Below, piece by piece: positions 8,786 to 16,476 of a stretch of DNA of 42,604 nt; positions within the stretch are counted from its first letter, which is position 1, and the number at the start of each line of letters is the position of its first letter. Under the pieces are notes generated by a model that saw only the letters and a list, made by a program, of their open reading frames with translations, was not told the DNA's origin and did no database searches. The position numbers and the translations under genes were made by a program. The DNA lies in the NCBI GenBank assembly GCA_001460835.1, contig CYKH01000904.1:27670-70273 (forward strand). The letters are read 5' to 3'. Source of the DNA: Bodo saltans (Eukaryota > Euglenozoa > Kinetoplastea > Eubodonida > Bodonidae).

Positions 8786-8966
8786 CACCAGTCAGAGTCA
8801 ATCTGTGGTGTGTGAATTCTCTGTATTGTTATGATCGTCTTGTATGTTTCCCTTGCTTTGCACATCTTTTTTGTCCCACTTCATGTACGTACAATTGACT
8901 CGCGCTACCTTGCTTGTTTCGACAAAAAACAACAGCAACAATTCACACACATTAAAGTGCTGAAAG

Positions 8967-9974
8967 ATGTCTGCAGCACGCTTGACGCCTGAAAGTGCTA
9001 AGTCGCTTCTCAACAGCATAGATTACATTCTATTGGATATCGATGGCGTTTTATGGTCAGGGGATCACGTGTTCGAAGGAGTACCAGAAACGCTTCAATG
9101 GCTGCGCAAACAAGGAAAGCAAGTTCGTTTCCTAAGCAACAATGCGACGATGTCGCGGACGACAATGGCGAAGAAGTTTATCAAGCGTGGTCTGGAGGGC
9201 GTCACAACATCTGAGACGTACACAAGCGCCTACGCCGCCGCGCTGCAGCTCAAGAAGTACCACCAGGGAGGTTCGGTCAATGAGAATATTCTGGTTGTGG
9301 GAGAGCAGGGGCTACACGACGAAATCCGTGCGGTGTTGGCTGCAGGATTCTACACATACGGCCTTGAGTTGAACAACCGAAAGTTTGTTCCTAACGAACT
9401 TTCCAATGCAATGAAGTCGGGCATTGTTCCTCCACCGACCGCTTCTGCCTCGACTGAGCCCCTCTCAATTCCCAACCTCAAGTGCACGACGGTCGTTGCC
9501 GGACTTGACCTCCACCTCAACATGTACAAGATTGCAGTAGCGGGACTAGTCCTCCAGCAACCCAACGTCCGTTTCGTTGCCACGAACGAGGATCCTCAGT
9601 ATCCCGTTGGCATGGATGGTGTGCTTGTCCCTGGAGCAGGTACTGGGATCGCGGCATTGTCGACCGTCTCTGGCCGCTCTCCAGACATTGTTTGTGGCAA
9701 GCCACACTTACACATGATGAAGTTGTTGTTTGAGCGCGAAAACATCAAAGATCCTCGTCGTTGTTTGATGATTGGAGATCGCCTATCCACTGATATCGCA
9801 TTTGGCAATGGCGCAGGGTGCCAGACGATGCTCGTCCTCACTGGGTGTGAGGGCCCAAAAGAGGTGGCTGCAGCACAGGCCCTTGGTGGTGAGAAGCAAA
9901 AAATTCTCACCCCCAACTACATTGCTGACTCATTGAACGCGCTTCGGCTGCTTGCCAGTCAAGCAAAGTTGTGA
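8967..9974 (+). CDS. HAD-superfamily phosphatase, phosphoglycolate/4-nitrophenyl phosphatase type
   Basis: 335 residues, matching the PGP/PDXP (HAD subfamily IIA) length and order. Motif I LLDIDGVLW (nucleophile Asp24, Asp26), motif II FLSNNAT (Ser57), cap-domain segment VVAGLDLHLNMYK, then VCGKPH with the motif III lysine, and motif IV IGDRLSTDI (Gly270-Asp271). These enzymes dephosphorylate small metabolites such as 2-phosphoglycolate or pyridoxal phosphate in the cytosol; the substrate cannot be told here. The start ATG follows a pyrimidine-containing spacer, and nothing is missing from the active site. Confidence 0.9.
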   Translation: MSAARLTPESAKSLLNSIDYILLDIDGVLWSGDHVFEGVPETLQWLRKQGKQVRFLSNNATMSRTTMAKKFIKRGLEGVTTSETYTSAYAAALQLKKYHQGGSVNENILVVGEQGLHDEIRAVLAAGFYTYGLELNNRKFVPNELSNAMKSGIVPPPTASASTEPLSIPNLKCTTVVAGLDLHLNMYKIAVAGLVLQQPNVRFVATNEDPQYPVGMDGVLVPGAGTGIAALSTVSGRSPDIVCGKPHLHMMKLLFERENIKDPRRCLMIGDRLSTDIAFGNGAGCQTMLVLTGCEGPKEVAAAQALGGEKQKILTPNYIADSLNALRLLASQAKL

Positions 9975-10049
9975 TGTCATGCTTGCAATTGATTAATGGA
10001 AGAGGTTACATTCTTTTCCTCATTTACATCCTTTCGTATTGTATCAGAG

Positions 10050-10078
10050 ATTCTTTTCTCCATTTTGTTCGCTTCAAG
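10050..10078 (+). promoter_or_regulatory. Probable trans-splice acceptor fixing the DUF72 start
   Basis: A T/C-rich run ends in CTTCAAG with AG at 10077-10078, 20 bases before ATG 10098. An in-frame ATG at 9996 lies only 21 bases after the previous stop and before this tract, so it would be removed by trans-splicing. Confidence 0.5.
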
Positions 10079-10097
10079 AGCACACGAACCGATCATA

Positions 10098-11231
10098 ATG
10101 ATTCCTGCCAAGCGTCCTCGCGAAGAGTCAGAACCGTCCACCACCGCTGCTGCCGTCGCATTATCCCCTCCAGTCAGCATCGGCGGTGGTGGCTCTGATA
10201 CGCTGCAAAAGCAGTACATAGAGACTCGTGGCGAAAACGATCCTAAGATTGTCAAAAACTCTCTGTACGGTACATCAAGGAGTGCCCTTGGATGGGGGAC
10301 TCCCTTCCAACAAGCACCAAAGTGCTCAGTAGAGGGCTACCCTAACATTCACATTGGCATCAGCTCGCTGAATGGAGTGCCCGGAAAAGATCGTGAGATG
10401 CCAAAGTTGATGGCCCAGTACGTCAAGAAGTTCCAGTGCCTTGAGCATTGCTACCCGTACCACCGCATGTGTGACCCCAACGTGTGGGACGGGTGGAAGG
10501 CAATGATGCAGCGCAGGCCTGAGTTTGTCTTCACCATCAAAGCGAATCAGTACTTGACTCACACTCGGCGCTTGGAGATGGATGAGGACCTCGCACAACA
10601 CATCGATAACTTTTTTGTGCAACGTGTGCCACTACTTGGTGTGCATCTTGGACCTGTGCTAGTGCAACTGCCTCCTAATTTCCACAAGAACGACGGCCAT
10701 CTGGAGAGAATCCGTGCCGTCGCCGCACGTATCCCATCCACTGTTCGTATTGCAGTGGAGTTCCGCCACAAATCATGGTTCTGCGATGAAGTCTACGATG
10801 TTCTCAAGGAGCTGAAGTGGGGCCTGGTCGTCACGCACAACGAGGATATTGGAGAATCGCCGTTTGTGATCACGAACCCCTCCTTTTTGTACGTGCGTTT
10901 GCACGGCGCAGTCAGTCAGTACGTGGGCGACTATGGTCCGGTGCTCATGTTACGATGGGCAGAAATTATCGCCAAGTTTGTGCAGGAAGACCCATCTCGA
11001 CACGTGTACTTCTTCCTGAACAATAATGAATCGCAGATTGGAGGCCTCACGAGCTCGATTGTCGATGCTTCGTCGCTCACGCAAAGCTTGGCGAAGCTGC
11101 TGCCGAAGTCACAGGCCCCGAACACTGCCGCTGCCACAACAACGACACCTTCGTCGTCTCAGAAGCCTGCAGCTGTGGCAAATACGCCAACAAAAACTCC
11201 GCCTGCTGAGGAAGTGGTCATCGTTGACTAA
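10098..11231 (+). CDS. DUF72 family protein (TIM-barrel fold)
   Basis: 377 residues from ATG 10098. After a disordered N-terminus beginning MIPAKRPREE (possible nuclear signal), the body matches DUF72 (YecE-like): HIGISSLNG, a long middle with FTIKANQYLTHTRRL, LVQLPPNFHKN, IAVEFRHKSWF, FLYVRLHG and VYFFLNNNES near the end. The family adopts a TIM-barrel-like fold and is widespread in bacteria and some eukaryotes, but its biochemical activity is not established. The C-terminal 50 or so residues are low-complexity (Ala, Thr, Pro). An upstream in-frame ATG at 9996 is rejected because it lies before the predicted acceptor. Confidence 0.88.
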   Translation: MIPAKRPREESEPSTTAAAVALSPPVSIGGGGSDTLQKQYIETRGENDPKIVKNSLYGTSRSALGWGTPFQQAPKCSVEGYPNIHIGISSLNGVPGKDREMPKLMAQYVKKFQCLEHCYPYHRMCDPNVWDGWKAMMQRRPEFVFTIKANQYLTHTRRLEMDEDLAQHIDNFFVQRVPLLGVHLGPVLVQLPPNFHKNDGHLERIRAVAARIPSTVRIAVEFRHKSWFCDEVYDVLKELKWGLVVTHNEDIGESPFVITNPSFLYVRLHGAVSQYVGDYGPVLMLRWAEIIAKFVQEDPSRHVYFFLNNNESQIGGLTSSIVDASSLTQSLAKLLPKSQAPNTAAATTTTPSSSQKPAAVANTPTKTPPAEEVVIVD

Positions 11232-11426
11232 GCAAACTGTTTTCCCGTTTATCGCGTAAGAGAAAAAAAAAAGAAGATCGCGGTCCATTTTGTTGCTCAA
11301 CATTGTGTAACACTTCATGCACTTTCTTAAATTAATGAGACGGCGAGTCCCATCTGGATTCAATTTGTATTCGTTGTTTCTGTAAAGACGACTTACATAC
11401 CATCTGGGCACAGACCACGCATATTC

Positions 11427-12407
11427 ATGTCAGTTCCTGCTCGTGGTCGCGACGATGTCATTTTTGGAGCGAAGGAGAAGAAGAAAGACAAGCCGCTCTC
11501 AGACGAATTGCAAAGTTCAGTGAACGGCATCAGCTCCGATGCAACATCCGAAGAGTACAAAGCAATTGGAAATCAATGCTTTGCGTGGGGAAATTTTTCA
11601 TCCGCGATAAAGATGTACACCAAAGCACTAGAGAAGGACCCTGACAACGAAGTGCTGTTGAGCAATAGGTCTGCGTCGTACGTGCAATCGCCGCTGCTTG
11701 CAGGGCCTTCATTGGCGCTGAAGGACGCGGAAAAGGCGATTCAATTGAAGCCCACGTGGTTCAAATCGCACTTGCGGAAAGCTGACGCATTGTTTGCTCA
11801 AAAGAAAATTCAACAAGCCCTCGAATCGTATGAAAAGGTTCTCGAGTTAGAGCCCGCTTGTCAAACAGCTTTAGATTCACGTGCTTGCTGCCGAAGAGAG
11901 CTTCTCATTGCTGGAGAGCACGTAGAGAGGGACGAGCGAGATGCAGCGTCATCACCCCCTCGCTCTGCAGGTGACACATTTACGTACAACTCTGAGACTC
12001 ACAAGAAAGAAAAGAAAGCCGTTTCCGCTGAGGAACGTGCAGAGGCGGAAAAGCATCTTGATACAGAAACACTTGTCAAAACATGGACGAAAGACACTAG
12101 CATGGCTGAAGATAAGACTGCGTGCAAAAAGCGAACTGTAGATTTGAATACTGCGGATCGTGATGCCGGCAAGTCATACAAAGAGCAGCTCATGAACAAC
12201 TTCCGCAAGAAGGTGACCGACGATACCACTCTCTCAGACACCATCACGAGACGGCAAGAAAGTGATTCACTTCGGGGTGATGGGCTAGATTTTAGACGTG
12301 ATGCAGATGCTGCAAAGCGCAAACTTGGCGGTGGCACGGATGGCATTGGGATGGCCATCTCTGCAGAGGCTTACAAAGCAAACCAATACAAGAGTAGTGT
12401 TTGGTAG
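11427..12407 (+). CDS. TPR-repeat protein, co-chaperone-like
   Basis: 326 residues. Residues about 41-150 form three tetratricopeptide repeats: EYKAIGNQCFAWGNFSSAI, a second with SNRSASYV and LKDAEKAIQLKP, and a third with KADALFAQKKIQQALESYEKVL. This resembles the TPR domains of STI1/HOP, which often bind Hsp70/Hsp90 tails. The C-terminal half is charged and helical (KSYKEQLMNNFRKKV, then LSDTITRRQES) and I do not recognise a named domain in it. No signal peptide or membrane segment. Binding partner unknown. Confidence 0.82.
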   Translation: MSVPARGRDDVIFGAKEKKKDKPLSDELQSSVNGISSDATSEEYKAIGNQCFAWGNFSSAIKMYTKALEKDPDNEVLLSNRSASYVQSPLLAGPSLALKDAEKAIQLKPTWFKSHLRKADALFAQKKIQQALESYEKVLELEPACQTALDSRACCRRELLIAGEHVERDERDAASSPPRSAGDTFTYNSETHKKEKKAVSAEERAEAEKHLDTETLVKTWTKDTSMAEDKTACKKRTVDLNTADRDAGKSYKEQLMNNFRKKVTDDTTLSDTITRRQESDSLRGDGLDFRRDADAAKRKLGGGTDGIGMAISAEAYKANQYKSSVW

Positions 12408-12669
12408 GAGGAGCAGCAGCGAAATCCAGGGGGAGAGACATGAAGCGTGTTGTTTGATACTGAGGTACTTTGAGCCAGTTCAGCATTATTGTAGACAAGA
12501 AGTCATCTTTTTCACCGAATTGTGAACTCCATGTTTGAGCCAGCGCGCAAGGGATTAAATTGAAAGATTATTTGATATGCGTTTGAAAGTCAGTGCGTAG
12601 AATAGAACCACCATCAAAAATACAGCAATAAAAGCATTTCTGTATATTGTAAGATACACCCAAAGCAGC

Positions 12670-13602
12670 ATGCTGCCGCGTCGAGTTGCACCACCTGCGG
12701 CCCTTCTACAAGCAAACTTGGCCGTCCTCGATGTTCCTAACTCCCCATATACCGAGGGTGGCCCCCTCACTGGGCCCATGTCGTCACGAGCCTCCACTGC
12801 ATGCGAGGTGATCTCCATTGTCTCGATGGCTGACCCCACCAGCGTGAGTGATCGGCGAGAAACAACACAAGCGGCCTCGTCGTACCGCTACCTCGAGACG
12901 ACTCAACGCCAACTTCTCAGTTCACGGAAAGACGCTGCGAACCGTCGCCAGAGCTCCTTCCCCTCGAAGCAGCAAAGGAGCGGCACGATGCTGATGGACC
13001 CTCAGTCTATGATAGATCCTCGTGAGCACGTTGAGTTTCACAAAACTGAGGAAGAGTATGGACTTACGAAGGAAGAGCGAGAGTGGCTTCGTGGGTTGTA
13101 CGAGAAGTACCGCCAAGAGGTTCCACATGAAGATGCACTCAAAGAGTTGCTATGGAATGTAGACAGAGACTCCATGGACGATCAACAGCTCCACTCCAAA
13201 CTGCAAGGTACCTTCCCGGCTCAATCACTTCCACTGCAGCAAGGATTTCGTGTTCGCAGCGTTAGCCCATCGGCCAGCACAACCAGTCCTCAAACAACGG
13301 CATTGAACTGGACGGACTTCACGATGCCGCTAGCGACGGACAAAGAGGCCCATCATCCAACACAGCCGTCTGCACAGTTACCAATGTCTGTGCTGTCATT
13401 CGAGCAGCTGCTTGACTACGCTGTAATGGTGAAGACGCAATGTGCGGCGAGAAACGTCAGCGATCAAATGACACTCGATGCTTTTGTGCTCCTCGGGGGT
13501 TGTGAAGATGGCTCCGGTGAAGTGCAGCTTGACACCCTCCGCCAGACCATCCTCGACTTCAATCTGAACATTGACGTCGAGTCGTTCGTGTCGCAGCGTT
13601 AG
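12670..13602 (+). CDS. EF-hand gene, fragment 1 (5' part)
   Basis: 310 codons from the ATG at 12670. It stops 4 codons after the end of duplication copy 1, where the frame reads SQR and then a stop codon. It contains the degenerate EF loop but not the canonical one. Confidence 0.55.
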   Translation: MLPRRVAPPAALLQANLAVLDVPNSPYTEGGPLTGPMSSRASTACEVISIVSMADPTSVSDRRETTQAASSYRYLETTQRQLLSSRKDAANRRQSSFPSKQQRSGTMLMDPQSMIDPREHVEFHKTEEEYGLTKEEREWLRGLYEKYRQEVPHEDALKELLWNVDRDSMDDQQLHSKLQGTFPAQSLPLQQGFRVRSVSPSASTTSPQTTALNWTDFTMPLATDKEAHHPTQPSAQLPMSVLSFEQLLDYAVMVKTQCAARNVSDQMTLDAFVLLGGCEDGSGEVQLDTLRQTILDFNLNIDVESFVSQR

Positions 13603-16215
13603 CCCATCGGCCAGCACAACCAGTCCTCAAACAACGGCATTGAACTGGACGGACTTCACGATGCCGCTAGCGACGGACAAAGAGGCCCATCATCCAACAC
13701 CGCAGCCGTCTGCACAGTTACCAATGTCTGTGCTGTCATTCGAGCAGCTGCTTGACTACGCTGTAATGGTGAAGACGCAATGTGCGGCGAGAAACGTCAG
13801 CGATCAAATGACACTCGATGCTTTTGTGCTCCTCGGGGGTTGTGAAGATGGCTCCGGTGAAGTGCAGCTTGACACCCTCCGCCAGACCATCCTCGACTTC
13901 AATCTGAACATTGACGTCGAGTCGTTCGTGGCGGCTGTGGATAAAGACGGCGACGGAACCATCATGTATCATGAATTCGCGTGGTTGTACAATGAGGGCT
14001 TGATGGACCTCACTACGTCACCATCGTCTGCGCTTGTGACGAAGACGCCGTCGAATTTCTTTGCCCCGGTGACTACGAGCATCAACGGCGGCGATGCTGG
14101 ATCAGACTCAGCAGGTGCGAAAGGATCTCGCAACGTCTCACCTATTGTAGGGTTGACGTCGCCATCGCTCCACTCCGTCGTGAAGTTGCCAGCCGAGACT
14201 CCTAATCACCCAGCCAGCGCCAAGCTGGAAGCCCTCCAAGTGCTGAGTCGCGCATCCGTTGCACGTGCGCTATCCGTCAATGTTGACTTTCAAGGGGTAT
14301 CACCCTCTAAGAGGGGTGCTCATCATCTGCACAACAAGCAGCGCACTCGTCCCCAGGCCGTGCCATGCAGAGACTTGGCGGACCCAGACACCGTCCTTCA
14401 GAGACTGGAGGATGTTGGCGTGACGCACGAGCATCGGATTGCGTACAGCGAGCTCACAAACCGAAGGCATCTTCGCCTACGGTTCTCCCAGGGAAATCAA
14501 TTGCTTGCCGATAACGTCAATGATTTGTTCTTCAAGCGACAAATCCCGACGACGACAGCTAACAACGGTGATGGGAGCCATATTTGCGTCACACCTGCCG
14601 CTACCGCAGCACCGTCTGAAGTGTCTATCACTCCGCGACGACAACGAGTGGCACTGAAGCCAAAAGTGGATTCAAGCGTGCCCCGGAGCGCGGTCAAGGG
14701 TCCTCCGTCTCCTCGCCGCCCCCCAACAGTTGCCGAGCTGGTCCAACGAAAATTGGACGAATCCTCGACGTCACGTTCATCAGCGTGCCGTGAACATCGT
14801 CGATTGAAGTCTGAAGGTGACCCAGCAGCAGCAGCAGCTGCCGAAGTGCAGCAGGCGATGGAGACACTTCAGATTGCTCTTCAAAAGCTCGACCTTGCTC
14901 GACAACAACAACAGGGCGCTGCTGCGTTGTCGCAAAAGTTGCTGCATCAACCCAAAGCTCAACAAAAAAGCACAGAAACTAGCACCCAAATTGCCGTTAC
15001 AAATAGCGCCTCGAATGTTTTTTTTTTAAGTGCAGCAAGCGATGGAGACACTCCAGATTGCTCTTCAAAAGCTCGATGTAGCTCGACAACAACAACAACA
15101 GGGCGCTGCTGCGTCGTCGCAAAAGTTGCTGCATCAAGCCAAAGCTCAACAAAAAAGCACAGACACTAGCACCCAAATTGCCGTTACAAATAGCGCCTCG
15201 AATGCTGCTGTAGCTGCAGCAGCAAAGTCTACTTCACAAATTGTCGCCACGGAAAACGTTCCCGCCGCAACCACAACAGGCGGCAACACCGGCTCTCACA
15301 CAATCGCTGCTCAAGGCGGCAACGATGAGGATACCAGTGGAGAGTACGACGACGATGAGTTCGAAGCCACTGATGTCAGTGCCCACAACACCACTGTTGT
15401 GGGGAAACTGGAGTCAGAAAACGAACCTCAATCGTCAGCGTCCAGCAGCAGTAGCAGGAGTTCGAGCAGAAGCAGCCGAAGCAGGAGCAATTCTTCTCGA
15501 TCATTTAGCATAGCAAGCTCGTCTTCTCGGGCCTCGGTTCGAAGCACCAGCGTTGACGGTGCTCAAAACACACACTCTGCTCCTGCTCAAATGCAGCAAC
15601 CAGAAGCGGTACTTCCAGTGAAACCCCACGCTCCTCCTGCCGCAGCGTCAACTCGCTCGAGTCGCCTTCGTCACGCCAAGCAGCACCCAGAAGCCGCCTC
15701 CGCTGAGGTGGCCACCCACGCGGTGCCGACGAAAGGTCCCACCCGGCCCCCATCCGCCGCAAAGCATCATTTGCTGCTACGGCGTCCCCAAACCGCCTCC
15801 TCTCAATCTCGTCTCTGTCGCACAACAGGTCGTGCCTACGACGATGACAAATTATCACGCATCCCATCTGCAATCACTTCTATGCAGAATCAACGAGTCA
15901 TCATCCGCCGCAAAGCATCATTTGCTGCTACGGCGTCCCCACACCGCCTCCTCTCAATCTCGTCTCTGTCGTACAACAGGTCGTGCCTACGAAGATGACA
16001 AATTATCACGAATCCCATCTGCAATCACTTCTATGCAGAATCAACGAGTCATGGACGCCTTGAAGCGCTGTGCAGCAGAAGGAAATGGACAAGCGGTATC
16101 ACTCGTGCCGAGTACCTCACACAAAAAGAAAGGCTCTGCTTCAGTTGCCGCTGTTGGAGGCGCGCAGCTCACTGCTGATGACCAACAACTCATGGACCGC
16201 TGGACGCGACGATAG
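12670..16215 (+). CDS. EF-hand and Ser/Arg-rich protein; frame broken by three tandem duplications
   Basis: One gene appears as four overlapping reading frames. Each frame change coincides with a direct duplication (offsets 337, 184 and 151 bases, all 1 mod 3). Removing one copy of each restores a single frame of about 957 residues. The N-terminal third is low-complexity, then a charged helical part with KEEREWLRGLYEKYRQEV. An EF-hand pair follows: a degenerate loop CEDGSGEV and, 33 residues later, a canonical loop DKDGDGTIMYHEF. The C-terminal half is rich in Ala, Gln, Ser and Arg, including a repeated QQAMETLQIALQKLD helix and an SR-rich stretch near 15430-15545. Probably a calcium-responsive cytoskeletal or scaffold protein; function not recognised. 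The breaks are probably assembly artefacts. Confidence 0.6.
13254..13930 (+). repeat. Tandem duplication A (337 and 340 bases)
   Basis: Copy 1 is 13254-13590 and copy 2 is 13591-13930, directly abutting. They are identical as read, except for one extra triplet (CCG) in copy 2 that adds a proline. The junction joins TTCGTG to TCGCAGCG. The unit covers the degenerate EF-hand loop and breaks the reading frame. Confidence 0.92.
13661..15169 (+). CDS. EF-hand gene, fragment 2 (canonical EF-hand and middle)
   Basis: Frame 2 becomes the true frame at about 13592 (start of copy 2); 13661 is its first ATG. It carries the canonical EF loop DKDGDGTIMYHE near 13948. After 15018 it runs through a T10 tract into the second duplication out of frame, ending in a spurious Ser/Thr/Lys-rich tail. 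Confidence 0.5.
   Translation: MPLATDKEAHHPTPQPSAQLPMSVLSFEQLLDYAVMVKTQCAARNVSDQMTLDAFVLLGGCEDGSGEVQLDTLRQTILDFNLNIDVESFVAAVDKDGDGTIMYHEFAWLYNEGLMDLTTSPSSALVTKTPSNFFAPVTTSINGGDAGSDSAGAKGSRNVSPIVGLTSPSLHSVVKLPAETPNHPASAKLEALQVLSRASVARALSVNVDFQGVSPSKRGAHHLHNKQRTRPQAVPCRDLADPDTVLQRLEDVGVTHEHRIAYSELTNRRHLRLRFSQGNQLLADNVNDLFFKRQIPTTTANNGDGSHICVTPAATAAPSEVSITPRRQRVALKPKVDSSVPRSAVKGPPSPRRPPTVAELVQRKLDESSTSRSSACREHRRLKSEGDPAAAAAAEVQQAMETLQIALQKLDLARQQQQGAAALSQKLLHQPKAQQKSTETSTQIAVTNSASNVFFLSAASDGDTPDCSSKARCSSTTTTTGRCCVVAKVAASSQSSTKKHRH
14844..15204 (+). repeat. Tandem duplication B (174 and 177 bases) separated by T10
   Basis: Copy 1 is 14844-15017 and copy 2 is 15028-15204, separated by ten T residues (15018-15027). 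Copies differ by several substitutions and one in-frame CAA triplet in a Gln run. The 184-base offset breaks the reading frame. Confidence 0.9.
15030..15998 (+). CDS. EF-hand gene, fragment 3 (Ala/Gln and Ser/Arg-rich part)
   Basis: Frame 3 continues the protein from copy 2 of the second duplication (first ATG 15042) through the SR-rich stretch, then loses the frame at 15902 in the third duplication. Confidence 0.45.
   Translation: MQQAMETLQIALQKLDVARQQQQQGAAASSQKLLHQAKAQQKSTDTSTQIAVTNSASNAAVAAAAKSTSQIVATENVPAATTTGGNTGSHTIAAQGGNDEDTSGEYDDDEFEATDVSAHNTTVVGKLESENEPQSSASSSSSRSSSRSSRSRSNSSRSFSIASSSSRASVRSTSVDGAQNTHSAPAQMQQPEAVLPVKPHAPPAAASTRSSRLRHAKQHPEAASAEVATHAVPTKGPTRPPSAAKHHLLLRRPQTASSQSRLCRTTGRAYDDDKLSRIPSAITSMQNQRVIIRRKASFAATASPHRLLSISSLSYNRSCLRR
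15751..16052 (+). repeat. Tandem duplication C (two 151-base copies)
   Basis: Copy 1 is 15751-15901 and copy 2 is 15902-16052. I count four differences, for example Gln to His and Asp to Glu in the encoded peptide. The 151-base offset shifts the frame by one. Confidence 0.9.
15832..16215 (+). CDS. EF-hand gene, fragment 4 (C-terminus)
   Basis: Frame 1 carries the true C-terminus from about 15902 onward (AYEDDKLSRIPSAIT ... LMDRWTRR). The part before 15902 is an out-of-frame reading of copy 1. Confidence 0.45.
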   Translation: MPTTMTNYHASHLQSLLCRINESSSAAKHHLLLRRPHTASSQSRLCRTTGRAYEDDKLSRIPSAITSMQNQRVMDALKRCAAEGNGQAVSLVPSTSHKKKGSASVAAVGGAQLTADDQQLMDRWTRR

Positions 16216-16350
16216 GGATGTTTGGCAATTGATGTTCTGATTGCGATGAAAGAAAGTATGTTACAGTATTGTAGTGTATGCACGAAAGCAAATAAGAGAA
16301 CATTAGAGCAATTGCTTCTCTGACACTCAGCCTAATTTTCATTACTTCCA

Positions 16351-16374
16351 ATGACCTCTTTTTTTCTCTTGGAG
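16351..16374 (+). promoter_or_regulatory. Probable trans-splice acceptor for the CD36-like gene
   Basis: A C/T tract with a central T7 run ends at the AG of TTGGAG (16373-16374), 103 bases before the start codon. Confidence 0.4.
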
Positions 16375-16476
16375 GTCGAACCCATAAATAGTAACCTTGC
16401 ACTCCCCAGTTGTGTGGAGCCGCAAAACTGATCACATTAAAGGCACACTAAGTGAAAAAAAACACAGAAATACAAG

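Noticed and set aside
9996-10097. N-terminal extension of the DUF72 protein from ATG 9996
   Set aside because: The extension is Phe/Ser-rich because it reads through the pyrimidine tract. It begins 21 bases after the previous stop, leaving no room for trans-splicing.
13254-16052. Duplications read as genuine protein domain repeats
   Set aside because: Repeated domains keep the frame. These offsets are not multiples of three and end each ORF shortly after the junction.
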